This document shows, piece after piece, positions 1 to 7,162 of a stretch of 64,000 nt of DNA. Numbering within the stretch: the first letter of the stretch is position 1; each line of letters starts with the position of its first letter. The stretch is from Sphingomonas sp. HDW15A. GTDB taxonomy: Bacteria; Pseudomonadota; Alphaproteobacteria; Sphingomonadales; Sphingomonadaceae. Below the pieces are notes generated by a model. That model ran no database searches. It had not been told where the DNA came from and worked only from the letters and a program-made list of their open reading frames with translations. The DNA lies in NCBI RefSeq assembly GCF_011301715.1, contig NZ_CP049870.1:496001-560000 (forward strand), read 5' to 3'. A program made the position numbers and the translations under genes.

Positions 1-85
1 CGCCGCGTAGCAGCGCGAGCGAATCTTCGCTCAATCGCCCGGACTTCTGGATCGCGAGGTGGAGGCGATTGCGGTCGGGGCTCAT
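1..85 (-). CDS. hisG: ATP phosphoribosyltransferase, N-terminal fragment (runs off the left edge)
   Basis: Only the first 28 codons are visible, read leftward. They translate to MSPDRNRLHLAIQKSGRLSE and continue DSLALLRG, which matches the conserved N-terminus of short-form HisG (hydrophobic strand, then QKSGRL). HisG condenses ATP with PRPP in the first step of histidine synthesis; the short form needs a HisZ partner. The start codon overlaps the stop of the upstream TrpR-family gene by four bases (ATGA), so the two are translationally coupled. The rest of the gene lies outside the window, so completeness cannot be judged. Confidence 0.8.
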   Translation of the reverse strand, partial: MSPDRNRLHLAIQKSGRLSEDSLALLRG

Positions 86-384
86 GCTGCGCCCCGAAGC
101 CGGTCGAGGACGCGGCGGTAACCGCCATTGACTTCCTGCTTGAGGAAGCGGGCGACGCGAACCACCGTTGTCGTGCTGACCCCGGTCGCGTCGTGAATCT
201 CGCGATAGGTCATCGCCCCCTGATCGAGCAGTCGAGCGACATACCAGCGCTCAGCCAATGCGTGGATCTCGGCAGGCGTGCAGAGGTCGGCAAGGAAGGC
301 GCGGGCTTCCTCGGCGGTGTCGATCGCGGCGATCGCGACCGCAAGATCGTCGGCGAGGGCCGTGCGTGCATCGCTGAGCGACAA
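82..384 (-). CDS. yerC: YerC/YecD-type TrpR-family transcriptional regulator
   Basis: This is a protein of about 100 residues, all alpha-helical in character. The second half carries a TrpR-like helix-turn-helix: a recognition segment around TYREIHDATGVSTTTVVRV, followed by the family-typical ending VNGGYRRVLDRL. YerC/YecD proteins are TrpR-superfamily DNA-binding proteins. Comparative genomics has linked some of them to control of histidine genes (name HisR), and the four-base overlap with hisG fits that role. Two TTG codons can serve as start, at 390 and 384. The GGGAG at 391-395 sits directly against the first but six bases from the second, so 384 is preferred. A direct repeat just upstream may be its operator. 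Confidence 0.75.
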   Translation of the reverse strand: MSLSDARTALADDLAVAIAAIDTAEEARAFLADLCTPAEIHALAERWYVARLLDQGAMTYREIHDATGVSTTTVVRVARFLKQEVNGGYRRVLDRLRGAA

Positions 385-400
385 TTTCAACTCCCGATCT

Positions 401-421
401 TGTTACAGCGTAGTGTTACAG
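401..421. promoter_or_regulatory. TGTTACAG direct repeat, candidate operator for the yerC-hisG unit
   Basis: TGTTACAG occurs at 401-408 and again at 414-421, a 13-bp repeat just upstream of the yerC start. Each half is close to a palindrome (TGTTACA against TGTAACA), so it could also act as a spaced dyad. The position suits an operator for an autoregulated TrpR-family protein. This is inference from position and repetition only. Confidence 0.35.
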
Positions 422-724
422 TGAAACGGGCAGTTAGAGACGATCGGCCGGTGATTCAACCCCCGCTCGAAATTTCGCGGGCCCAGGCGAAGGTGCATTG
501 CCGGCGTGATGCGCCACTCACATTTGTGAGATTATTTTTCGGATTAGGACTCGGGACTAGTGCTGGAGAACAAGAGCTTTCGCTTCTTGAAATGCGCCGA
601 GCGGGCGCATCGGAGGCAATGCCGGACGTGCATCGCATTCTTGCCAACATATGGGGACGTTGCCAGAAAGTACCGGCCAAAGCTGACGGTCGCCTGGCCG
701 GCCGGTCGTCGACTATACTGCCCT
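422..724. other. No gene recognised
   Basis: About 300 bases lie between the yerC control region and a small leftward gene. I see no convincing reading frame, tRNA or terminator here. The open frames present have no ribosome binding site and unusual composition. Confidence 0.4.
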
Positions 725-922
725 TTAGCGGGGCCGATGTGACAGGGTCTTCAAACGCCGTTGGCCACGCGCCTTTACCGCGCCTTCAAGCAGATTGTCG
801 GCGGTTTGCTCGGCGGCTTCGGGAGTCACGCGGACATCGACAGCGTCAGGTCCCTCGAGGAAGACTTCCCCGTCCTCGGCCGTGACGTGGGTCGCCTCGT
901 CGTATAGTTTGTCGCGCGTCAT
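725..922 (-). CDS. Small acidic conserved hypothetical protein (65 aa)
   Basis: The frame begins MTRDKLYDEATHVTAEDGEV and continues with an acidic, soluble sequence (EGPDAVDVRVTPEAAEQTADNLLEGA), then a basic tail. It has no signal peptide or membrane segment. It resembles short sphingomonad proteins of unknown function that begin with a similar DELYDEATHV-like segment. That resemblance is from memory and unverified. The frame is open further upstream, but the composition turns arginine/serine-rich and unlike a protein before the methionine at 922, so that start is chosen. No strong Shine-Dalgarno is visible. Function unknown. Confidence 0.5.
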   Translation of the reverse strand: MTRDKLYDEATHVTAEDGEVFLEGPDAVDVRVTPEAAEQTADNLLEGAVKARGQRRLKTLSHRPR

Positions 923-1034
923 AAGCTCAAAGCGAAGCAGACGAAGGAAAGGTTCCGCGCAATCGCCGGGCTGAACGCCAGGGAGCGGTCTTGCGTCAGT
1001 GCAACGAGTTGGCCGCGTGGTCGTTTTCGACCTC

Positions 1035-1283
1035 ATGAGCAACCACGAATCCGAAAATGAGAGCAAACTTCCCGAAACTCCGGGGAGTTTGCCGCAAGAG
1101 CCCGTCGAGGCGCGGCCGAACGTCGGCCAGGTCAGTCCCGACAATTATCCCGAACCCGCGAACGCCGTCGATGTCGCTGGCTCTGGACGTGGGGAAGGAC
1201 CGGGCGAGTCCAGTCAGAATTATGCTCCGGGCGGGACGTCAGTGGGCGCCGCAAAGACGGACGAAGTGGCTTCTGAGGATTGA
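1035..1283 (+). CDS. Hydrophilic low-complexity hypothetical protein (82 aa)
   Basis: The predicted product is strongly hydrophilic, rich in Glu, Pro, Gly and Ser, and has no hydrophobic core (for example SGRGEGPGESSQNYAPGGTS). It is therefore probably disordered. The ATG at 1035 lacks a clear ribosome binding site, and the frame extends a few codons upstream. It is followed by two small genes on the same strand that have better start signals. It may be a stress-related small protein or a chance frame. No family recognised. Confidence 0.4.
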   Translation: MSNHESENESKLPETPGSLPQEPVEARPNVGQVSPDNYPEPANAVDVAGSGRGEGPGESSQNYAPGGTSVGAAKTDEVASED

Positions 1284-1378
1284 ACCTGGCTTCCGGACCA
1301 TCGGCTTACATTTGTTAGCGACTCCCGCGGGAACCCGCCAAAGGTTCCCGGCTTTTCTTCGGAAAAGGAGAAATAATC

Positions 1379-1546
1379 ATGCCCCGCGAACTCATCGATA
1401 CCGGCACCGACAAGCGCTACGTGCGCCGCGACAAAGAAGGCCTCTTCAAGGAAAGCGATGACGTTGGCCGCAGCCTGGCTCAGGACCAGAAGCGCGATGC
1501 CAAGACGACGTCGAAAAAGGGCGATGGCGACAAGGGCGACCGCTGA
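1379..1546 (+). CDS. Small conserved protein (55 aa), MPRELIDTGTDKRYVRRD family
   Basis: The start is well supported by AAAGGAG eight bases upstream of the ATG. The product is short, highly charged and lysine/aspartate-rich at its end. Its N-terminus (MPRELIDTGTDKRYVRRD, then FKESDDVGRSLAQD) is a sequence I recognise as conserved in many alphaproteobacteria without an assigned function. It has no membrane segment or signal peptide. Its stop codon overlaps the start of the next small gene (TGATG), which suggests coupled translation. A short inverted repeat, GGGAACC...GGTTCCC, lies 30-50 bases upstream. Confidence 0.75.
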   Translation: MPRELIDTGTDKRYVRRDKEGLFKESDDVGRSLAQDQKRDAKTTSKKGDGDKGDR

Positions 1547-1716
1547 TGATCCCATGGTCTCGACCCCACCGGCATCGCAATCCCTGGATGGAAGAAGAAG
1601 TGGAATACCTTTGCGCTGCGTTGCGTCCCGAAACTCCTATCTCTGAAATTGCGCGTCAGCTCGGGCGCACCTGCGAGGCCGTCTCCAGCATGGCGCGCAA
1701 CGTGACCGATAATTGA
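1546..1716 (+). CDS. Small Myb/SANT-like putative DNA-binding protein (56 aa)
   Basis: The ATG overlaps the stop of the preceding gene (TGATG). The product has a tryptophan, then an acidic helix and a helix-turn-helix-like segment: WMEEEVEYLCAAL, then ISEIARQLGRTCEAVSS. The spacing of Trp, the IA..LGRT motif and AV..M is like a minimal Myb/SANT or GcrA-like DNA-binding fold. This is a motif-level inference, and the protein is too short to be sure. It is probably co-transcribed with the gene at 1379. Confidence 0.6.
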   Translation: MIPWSRPHRHRNPWMEEEVEYLCAALRPETPISEIARQLGRTCEAVSSMARNVTDN

Positions 1717-1755
1717 ATCAAGCCGGCGTCGGGTCGTCCGGAGAAGGAGGAGACG

Positions 1756-2193
1756 ATGGTCTTCAAGAAATACGCCTATGCGTGGCTCACGGTCGCTTTC
1801 TTTGCTGTCTCCCTTTTCCTGCACTGGTATTTCGGGTGGCGAAGCTACGTTGACGAAGCGATCGCGCACGGCCAGGCGCCGCAGCAGGCGGAATATCTCA
1901 ATGAGATGATGCGGGACACGTTCGAGAACTGGCAGTCGGAGTTCCTCCAGCTCCTGTGGCAAGTGGTTGGCCTAGCCTATTTTCTTTACGTCGGGTCGCC
2001 GAGTTCGAAAGAGAATGACGACCGGCTGGAAGCCAAGGTCGATGCGCTGCTGATCATGAAAGGGCACAAGGGCCAAGAAATCATGGAGAAGCTCGACCGG
2101 CACTATCTGCGGGTCCAAGGGCATGCCGAGCCGCACGGACATTCCGAGCTTGAAGACATTCTCGGCACACTCCGAGAGAAGGGTCGACGCTAA
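1756..2193 (+). CDS. DUF6766 family small membrane protein
   Basis: This 145-residue protein has two predicted membrane segments: residues about 9-27 (WLTVAFFAVSLFLHWYFGW) and about 68-82 (LLWQVVGLAYFLYVG). Between them lies the family-typical stretch FENWQSEFLQ, and the C-terminal half is charged and histidine-containing. The layout (TM, extramembrane loop with HGQ.P, FENW.SEFLQ, TM, SS..S) matches the DUF6766 family as I know it. A strong GGAGGAG precedes the ATG. The function of the family is unknown to me. Confidence 0.7.
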   Translation: MVFKKYAYAWLTVAFFAVSLFLHWYFGWRSYVDEAIAHGQAPQQAEYLNEMMRDTFENWQSEFLQLLWQVVGLAYFLYVGSPSSKENDDRLEAKVDALLIMKGHKGQEIMEKLDRHYLRVQGHAEPHGHSELEDILGTLREKGRR

Positions 2194-2235
2194 CGCGGCT
2201 CACGACGGGTGCCGGGTCAAAAAGCATCACGTTCG

Positions 2236-2445
2236 TCATGCTTCCTTGTCGGTACGCAAAATCGGCCCGGGCCGTCGGCCAGCGAACCTCCCGGAGGCAA
2301 GAGCGGATCGGCGCCGGTGGTGAAGTTTGGCGAGATGGAGATGACGAAGCGACGTTTCCGGATCTTCGGCGACGAGCGCTTTTTCAAGCTCATGCTCGGC
2401 GCGGCGGCGATGGAATTCGGTTTCAGTGGGACGCGGACGAAACAC
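2236..2445 (-). CDS. Small helical hypothetical protein (69 aa), GTG start
   Basis: The GTG start at 2445 is preceded by AAGGAG at exactly five bases, the best ribosome binding site in this part of the window. The product contains an amphipathic helical region (FHRRRAEHELEKALVAED, then SLRHLHLAKLHHRRR). This resembles short alphaproteobacterial proteins with a RRAE.EL..A pattern and no known function. It lies downstream of the Crp-type gene on the same strand, about 100 bases away, and could be co-transcribed. It converges with the DUF6766 gene. Confidence 0.65.
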   Translation of the reverse strand: MFRPRPTETEFHRRRAEHELEKALVAEDPETSLRHLHLAKLHHRRRSALASGRFAGRRPGPILRTDKEA

Positions 2446-2548
2446 GGTGTCTCCTTCTTAATGGCTGCGGGGTGATGCCTTCATTTCTGGCATTCAACGG
2501 CGCGTCGCGCAGACTCGTTTCCGTCGACTCACAAAGGTTACACTGCTT

Positions 2549-3334
2549 CTAGTTCGCGAGCGCCACCTGGGGATGGCAAGACCAGCCCGTCATCGCCTCC
2601 TCGTCAAGCTTCAGATAGCCGGGATGGAAATCGCCGGCCTTAACCAGGCCCTTCCAATCGAGAATCCGGTGAATCGAGCGATCGATCGTGTCAATCAGCC
2701 CTTCACTGCGCAGGAGCTGGAGCGTGCGGTTGACGTGCACCGGGGTGAGCCCGAGGATGTCGGCGAGGGCGAACTGTGTGACGCCATAAGGAATTCGCGA
2801 GCCGTCCGCCGGGGTCCTGCGATGCGCGCGATAGGCGAGCTCACAGAGAAAATGCGCTGTCCGGCAGCGGGCATTGCGCTGGCCCAGGTTCATCACCCAT
2901 TCCATCAGGATGGCGGCGTCCAGAACGCTTTGCCGCCAGAAGGCGAATGCGATTTTGGGATAGCGAGCCGCAATGTCGCGAAGCGCCGGGTGCGGCACAT
3001 GGAGCACGGTCGTCGCAACGAGCGACTGAAGTGCCGCCGCGGTTTCGGGAACCGGGACGCTGTGCAGGTCGACCATGTCGCCCGGGATGTAGATGGAGAC
3101 GACCTGCCGGCGGCCGCTTCTGTCCTGTTTGAAGGCGCCGACCATTCCGGAAAAGACGAAGGTGCTGCAGTCGACGGGCTGGCCTTCGCGGAGAAAGTCG
3201 CGATTGGCCTCGATCTGCATGGGCGTGAAAGGAAGTGCAAGAATCGCATCGCGTTCCTCGCCGGTGAAGGTGCAGCCGCGCTCCAGCTTCTGGAGGAATG
3301 GAAGCAGTGCCGGCGATTGTCTGGCAGACATCAT
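2549..3334 (-). CDS. Crp/Fnr-family transcriptional regulator
   Basis: The 261-residue protein has an N-terminal cyclic-nucleotide-binding-type beta barrel (LREGQPVDCSTFVFSGMVGA, then IYIPGDMVDLHS) and a C-terminal winged helix-turn-helix of the Crp type (QFALADILGLTPVHVNRTLQ at roughly residues 186-205, then LRSEGLI). No Fnr-like N-terminal cysteine cluster is present, so oxygen sensing through a 4Fe-4S centre is unlikely. The ligand cannot be told. Start 3334 is chosen because GGAG lies six bases upstream. Its target genes are not evident from the neighbourhood. Confidence 0.85.
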   Translation of the reverse strand: MMSARQSPALLPFLQKLERGCTFTGEERDAILALPFTPMQIEANRDFLREGQPVDCSTFVFSGMVGAFKQDRSGRRQVVSIYIPGDMVDLHSVPVPETAAALQSLVATTVLHVPHPALRDIAARYPKIAFAFWRQSVLDAAILMEWVMNLGQRNARCRTAHFLCELAYRAHRRTPADGSRIPYGVTQFALADILGLTPVHVNRTLQLLRSEGLIDTIDRSIHRILDWKGLVKAGDFHPGYLKLDEEAMTGWSCHPQVALAN

Positions 3335-3487
3335 CAAACTCTCCGACAGCACAAGCGGCACCGCTTTTCTTCAAGCCGCTGTGCCCTGCAGCCCGCGCGA
3401 ACCGGCGGCAACAAAAGCAAATGTTTTTGGCTGGAGCTTGTTCCGCATCCGTCCCGAGCCGGAGTGCGGGCAAAGACGGCCGCGCGG

Positions 3488-5034
3488 TCAGTCAACCGGG
3501 AGCGGAGGTCTTGATGAACCCGGTCGGCGCCCGCGCTTCATCAGCAGCAGGAGCGGCAAGACCGCGAGACAGACAATCATCATCAATTTGAAATCGTCGA
3601 GGTAGGCAATGAAGATCGCTTGACGAGTCACTTCGGCGTTGATGATCGAAAGGGCCACCGGGCCTTGCGGGGCGATGGTCTGTAGCAAGGTCGGGTCGGC
3701 GGTCGGGATGGTGTTGGCCGTCACGTGGCTGGCGATATCGGCATGCGCGACCTGGCTCATCCGGACGAGTTGGGCGCTGACCACCGAAATGCCGACCGAG
3801 CCGCCGATGTTGCGCGACAGGTTGAGCAGCGAGGCGGCGGTGGTGCGCATTTTCGGTGCAAGGGTCTCGAACGCCAGGCTCTGCAGCGGCACGAAGATGA
3901 GACCGAGGCCGAGGCCCTGGACGACCCCGCTGACGATGACTGGCCTGGACGGCTGGTCGAGCGCGAAGCCGGTCATCATCCACAGCGACAGCGCCATCAA
4001 GGCGATTCCGATGCCGACGAGCAGTCGGCTGTCGATGCGGCCGACGAGGCGCCCGGCGAGCAGCATCGAGACCAACGTGCCGATGCCGCGCGGAGCGGTG
4101 AGGAAACCCGACTGGAGGACCGAATAGCCGTAGAGGTTCTGAAGCAATGGGGGAGCAGCGCGAGGCCCGCGAGGAGAAGCACACCGGTGACGGCCATGAA
4201 CACCAGGCCGGTCGAGAAATTGCGGTCGGCGAACATGCTTCGGTCGAACAGGGGGTTCCTGGCGGTGATGATGTGGACGACGAACATCCAGCCGGCGGCA
4301 AGGGCTAGCCCAAGCTCGACGATGATCTCCCAGCTTTCGAACCAGTCCTTCTGCTCGCCGCGATCGAGGAACATCTGCAATGCGCCAAGCGCGATGGCGA
4401 GAAGTGCAAACCCGAACAGGTCGAACTTGCGGCGGTGGATCGCGGCGCGAGGCATGAAGCGCAGAAGCATGACCGTACAGATTACGCCGACCGGAAGGTT
4501 GACGAGGAACACCCAGCGCCAGTGATAATTGTCGGTCAGCCAGCCGCCGAGGACCGGGCCGAGGATCGGGCCGATCATCACCCCGCCGCCGAACAGGGCC
4601 ATCGCCTGCCCGTGCTTCTCGCGCGGGTAGATATCGAACAGGGTCGCCTGAGCGAGCGGAACGATGAAGGCGCCGCTGACGCCTTGGAGCGCGCGGAAGA
4701 AAACCATTTCCGTCAGTGAAACAGCGGAGGCGCAAAGCACCGAGGTGACGGTGAATCCGACGACCGAGATGAGCAGAAGCCGTTTGCGCTCGATGCGGTC
4801 GGCAAGCCAGCCGCTGATTGGAAGCGCAATGGCTGAGGCGACGATGTAGCTGGTCAGCACCCAGTTGATGCTTTCCTGGGTAGCACTGAGGCTGGCCTGC
4901 ATGTGCGGCAAGGCGACGTTTGCGATGGTCGTGTCGAGCACCTGCAGGAGGACGGCCATCATCACGCCGATGGTGACGACGATCCGCTCCGCAGGCGGAA
5001 GCGGGTGGCTGGCCTGCTCTGCTGCGCTTGCCAT
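3488..5034 (-). CDS. emrB: DHA2-family multidrug efflux permease (EmrB/QacA type), interrupted by a one-base frameshift
   Basis: This would be a 515-residue 14-helix MFS drug exporter. The first part (to about residue 294) shows the DHA2 hallmarks VLDTTIANVALPHM, GWLADRIERKR and GPVLGGWLTDNYHWRWVF. It then loses frame at a run of five G on the plus strand (4149-4153). Adding one base restores LLPPLLQNLYGYS and the rest of the transporter to MKRGRRPG. The protein would pair with the adjacent EmrA-like adaptor and an outer membrane TolC-type channel not seen here. It sits eight bases downstream of emrA in a marR-emrA-emrB operon. The frameshift resembles five others in this window and is likely a sequence error. 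Confidence 0.85.
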
Positions 5035-5041
5035 CGTTGCC

Positions 5042-6088
5042 CTAGTCGCGGAGCGAGACGGTCGCGGTTGCCGACAGGCCGGCGATCAGCGGCTTCTTCG
5101 GATTGCCATCGATGGCGATCCGGACCGGTACGCGCTGGCTGACCTTGACCCAGTTGCCGTTGGCATTCTGCGCCGGAAGGATCGCAAATTCGCTTCCGGT
5201 GCCGGCGCCGACGCTTTCGACGTGGCCCGTGAAATCGACACCCGGATAGGCGTCAATCTCGATCCGCACCTTCTGTCCCGGTGCGATCTTGCCGACGTCC
5301 TTCTCTTTGAAGTTGGCCTCGACCCACGCGTCCTTGCCATGGACGAGCGAAAGCATGCCGAGTCCCTGGGCGGCCATCTGCCCGATCTGGAGGCGGTCGG
5401 CATTGGCGACGACACCATCCATCGGCGCGCGGACGACCGTCCGGCTGAGATCGAGCCGGGCCTTGTCGACGGCGGCCTGCGCCTGGGCGATCGACGGCTG
5501 TTCGCCGGGCGCGATCGCGGCATTGGCATTGGCCGCGCGGGCGCGCGCATCGGCAAGCGCGGTTTCGGCGACCCGCACCTCGGCCAAAGCGTCCTCATAA
5601 TCGGCGCGCGTGGTGAAGCCGCGCTTCAGCAGGGCCTGCTGCCGGGCGAGCGCGTTTCGCTTGATTTCGAGCTCTGCAGCGGAACCGCTGATGTCGGCGC
5701 CGGTGCCCGCGGCCTGAGTGCGAAGCTGGCTGGTCTGCAGGCGGGCCGCGGCTAGCTGGGCCTCGGCCTGTTCCAGAGCGACCTGAAACGGTGCCGGATC
5801 AATCCGGAACAGCACGTCACCGCGCCGGACCTGGTCGCCGTTTTTCACGTCCACCCCACTGATCGGGCCGTTCACGAGCGCGCTGACGGAGACGATGTCT
5901 TGCTTCACGGCGGCATTGTCGGTCTCGACGGTCGCGCCGCTGGTGATCCACCAATAAAGGCCGATGCCGATGAGGATGAGCGGGATAGACAGCATCGCTA
6001 CCCAGCGCTTCGTCTTTTTCGAATCGCGACGACGCTTCGCAGGCTTGGCCGCGGTCATGTCTTCGGTGATGGTCTGGGGCTTATTCAT
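5042..6088 (-). CDS. emrA: EmrA/HlyD-family periplasmic adaptor of a multidrug exporter
   Basis: The 348-residue protein has one N-terminal membrane anchor (about residues 30-48, AMLSIPLILIGIGLYWWIT) and a barrel-sandwich hybrid domain (VDVKNGDQVRRGDVLFRIDP). A long helical hairpin rich in Ala/Gln/Leu follows, then the second lipoyl half with VRAPMDGVVANADRLQIGQM, and a C-terminal beta domain ending in the family-typical GLSATATVSL. It would connect the inner-membrane permease to an outer-membrane channel. Its start overlaps the marR stop by four bases (ATGA), and emrB follows after eight bases. Confidence 0.9.
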   Translation of the reverse strand: MNKPQTITEDMTAAKPAKRRRDSKKTKRWVAMLSIPLILIGIGLYWWITSGATVETDNAAVKQDIVSVSALVNGPISGVDVKNGDQVRRGDVLFRIDPAPFQVALEQAEAQLAAARLQTSQLRTQAAGTGADISGSAAELEIKRNALARQQALLKRGFTTRADYEDALAEVRVAETALADARARAANANAAIAPGEQPSIAQAQAAVDKARLDLSRTVVRAPMDGVVANADRLQIGQMAAQGLGMLSLVHGKDAWVEANFKEKDVGKIAPGQKVRIEIDAYPGVDFTGHVESVGAGTGSEFAILPAQNANGNWVKVSQRVPVRIAIDGNPKKPLIAGLSATATVSLRD

Positions 6089-6525
6089 GCGCTGATCCTG
6101 CCCGGCTGACTTGGGGCGCTAAGATTGTCGCGGACCTGCGCGAGCGCGGCGCGAACCGTATCGAGCTGGTCCCGCGGGATGCCGGCGAAGGCTTCCTCGG
6201 TCATGGCCTCGCCAAGCCGCCGCAACTTCGCGACGAGCGGCGTCGCCCCCTCGGTAACGTAAAGGCGCCAGGCGCGGCGATCTGCGGGGTCGGCGCGGCG
6301 CTCGACCAGATTGGCGTCGGCGAGCCGGTCGACGATACGGGACAGAGTGATCGGCTCGACATCCAGCATGTCGGCAAGCTCGACCTGGCGCAGGCCGGGC
6401 ATTCGGCTGAGACGGAACAGCACTTTCCACTGCGCGCGTGTGACGCTGAGCGCGGCGGCGCGACGATCAAAGGCGCGGCGAAGTGCGTGCGCGGTCTCGG
6501 CAATTTCAAAAGGCAGGGATTCCAT
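6085..6525 (-). CDS. MarR-family transcriptional regulator, likely repressor of the emrAB operon
   Basis: The 146-residue protein is a winged helix MarR member: LRQVELADMLDVEPITLSRI is the helix-turn-helix, and the wing includes LVERRADPADRRAWRLYV with the family DRR motif. It heads the marR-emrA-emrB unit with a four-base overlap into emrA. The ATG at 6525 is chosen because it gives the usual MarR N-terminus. The longer frame upstream crosses the AT-rich dyad that probably serves as operator. Typical regulation is autorepression, relieved by phenolic or drug-like ligands (family knowledge). Confidence 0.88.
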   Translation of the reverse strand: MESLPFEIAETAHALRRAFDRRAAALSVTRAQWKVLFRLSRMPGLRQVELADMLDVEPITLSRIVDRLADANLVERRADPADRRAWRLYVTEGATPLVAKLRRLGEAMTEEAFAGIPRDQLDTVRAALAQVRDNLSAPSQPGRISA

Positions 6526-6532
6526 AACCCTA

Positions 6533-6543
6533 CTTATAATAAG
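6533..6543. promoter_or_regulatory. CTTATAATAAG dyad, candidate MarR operator
   Basis: A perfect 5+5 dyad with one central base lies eight bases upstream of the marR start, in the AT-rich divergent region shared with the Gly/Tyr-rich gene at 6653. Position and symmetry suit a MarR binding site overlapping the promoter. No binding data are available. Confidence 0.45.
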
Positions 6544-6652
6544 CCTGCTTACTAATTCAAGTCCGTGCTCGGAACTTACGTAGTTGTGCGGATTGTGAGG
6601 CAGGGACGCCGATCCTACTTCCCGGTGCAGCAGGGGTTGAAAGGAGCGGTCA

Positions 6653-7084
6653 ATGACACGGCTTCTCGCCACGTTCGTCGGGTTTACCGGCCTCTTGTCG
6701 GCTATGCCGGCGCTGGCCGACCCATACGACCATTATTATCATGATGACGATCGCGACGACGAAGCGGTTGCTGGAGCAGTGATCGGCGGCGTGCTCGGCG
6801 CGGTGACCGGCTATGTCGCCGGACATAATGGTGGATATGGCTATGGGTATCGCGGCTACGGCTACGCCTATCCGCGCTACGGTTACGGCTATGCGGTTCC
6901 CTATGGCTATGCGGTGCCCGCTTACCCCTACCCGCCGCCTCCCCCATACAACTATGGCGTGCCCTACGGCTATTATGGAGGGCCGGTGGTCGCTTACGGT
7001 CGGCCCTACGGCTACTATGGCGGCTATCGCGGCTACGGATACGCCAGGCCCTATGGGCACCGTCATTACCGCCGCTATCGATAA
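6653..7084 (+). CDS. Exported Gly/Tyr-rich repeat protein with a glycine zipper
   Basis: The 143-residue protein has a signal peptide (about residues 1-22, ending AMPALA) and a short acidic-histidine segment. A glycine-zipper hydrophobic stretch follows (AVAGAVIGGVLGAVTGYVAG, about residues 38-57). The remainder is low-complexity Tyr-Gly repeats (GYGYRGYGYAY, YGYAVPYGYAV, PYGYYGG) with a proline block. It is probably periplasmic or attached to the outer membrane. Proteins of this kind are common in sphingomonads, often annotated only as glycine-zipper proteins. GAAAGGAG lies upstream of the ATG. Function unknown. Confidence 0.75.
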   Translation: MTRLLATFVGFTGLLSAMPALADPYDHYYHDDDRDDEAVAGAVIGGVLGAVTGYVAGHNGGYGYGYRGYGYAYPRYGYGYAVPYGYAVPAYPYPPPPPYNYGVPYGYYGGPVVAYGRPYGYYGGYRGYGYARPYGHRHYRRYR

Positions 7085-7162
7085 GCACGAACGGTATCGG
7101 TAAAATGTCTGGGTACCGTGACGCTCAGCCCTTCGTCCTGGGCGTGCTCGAGCGCGGGATCG

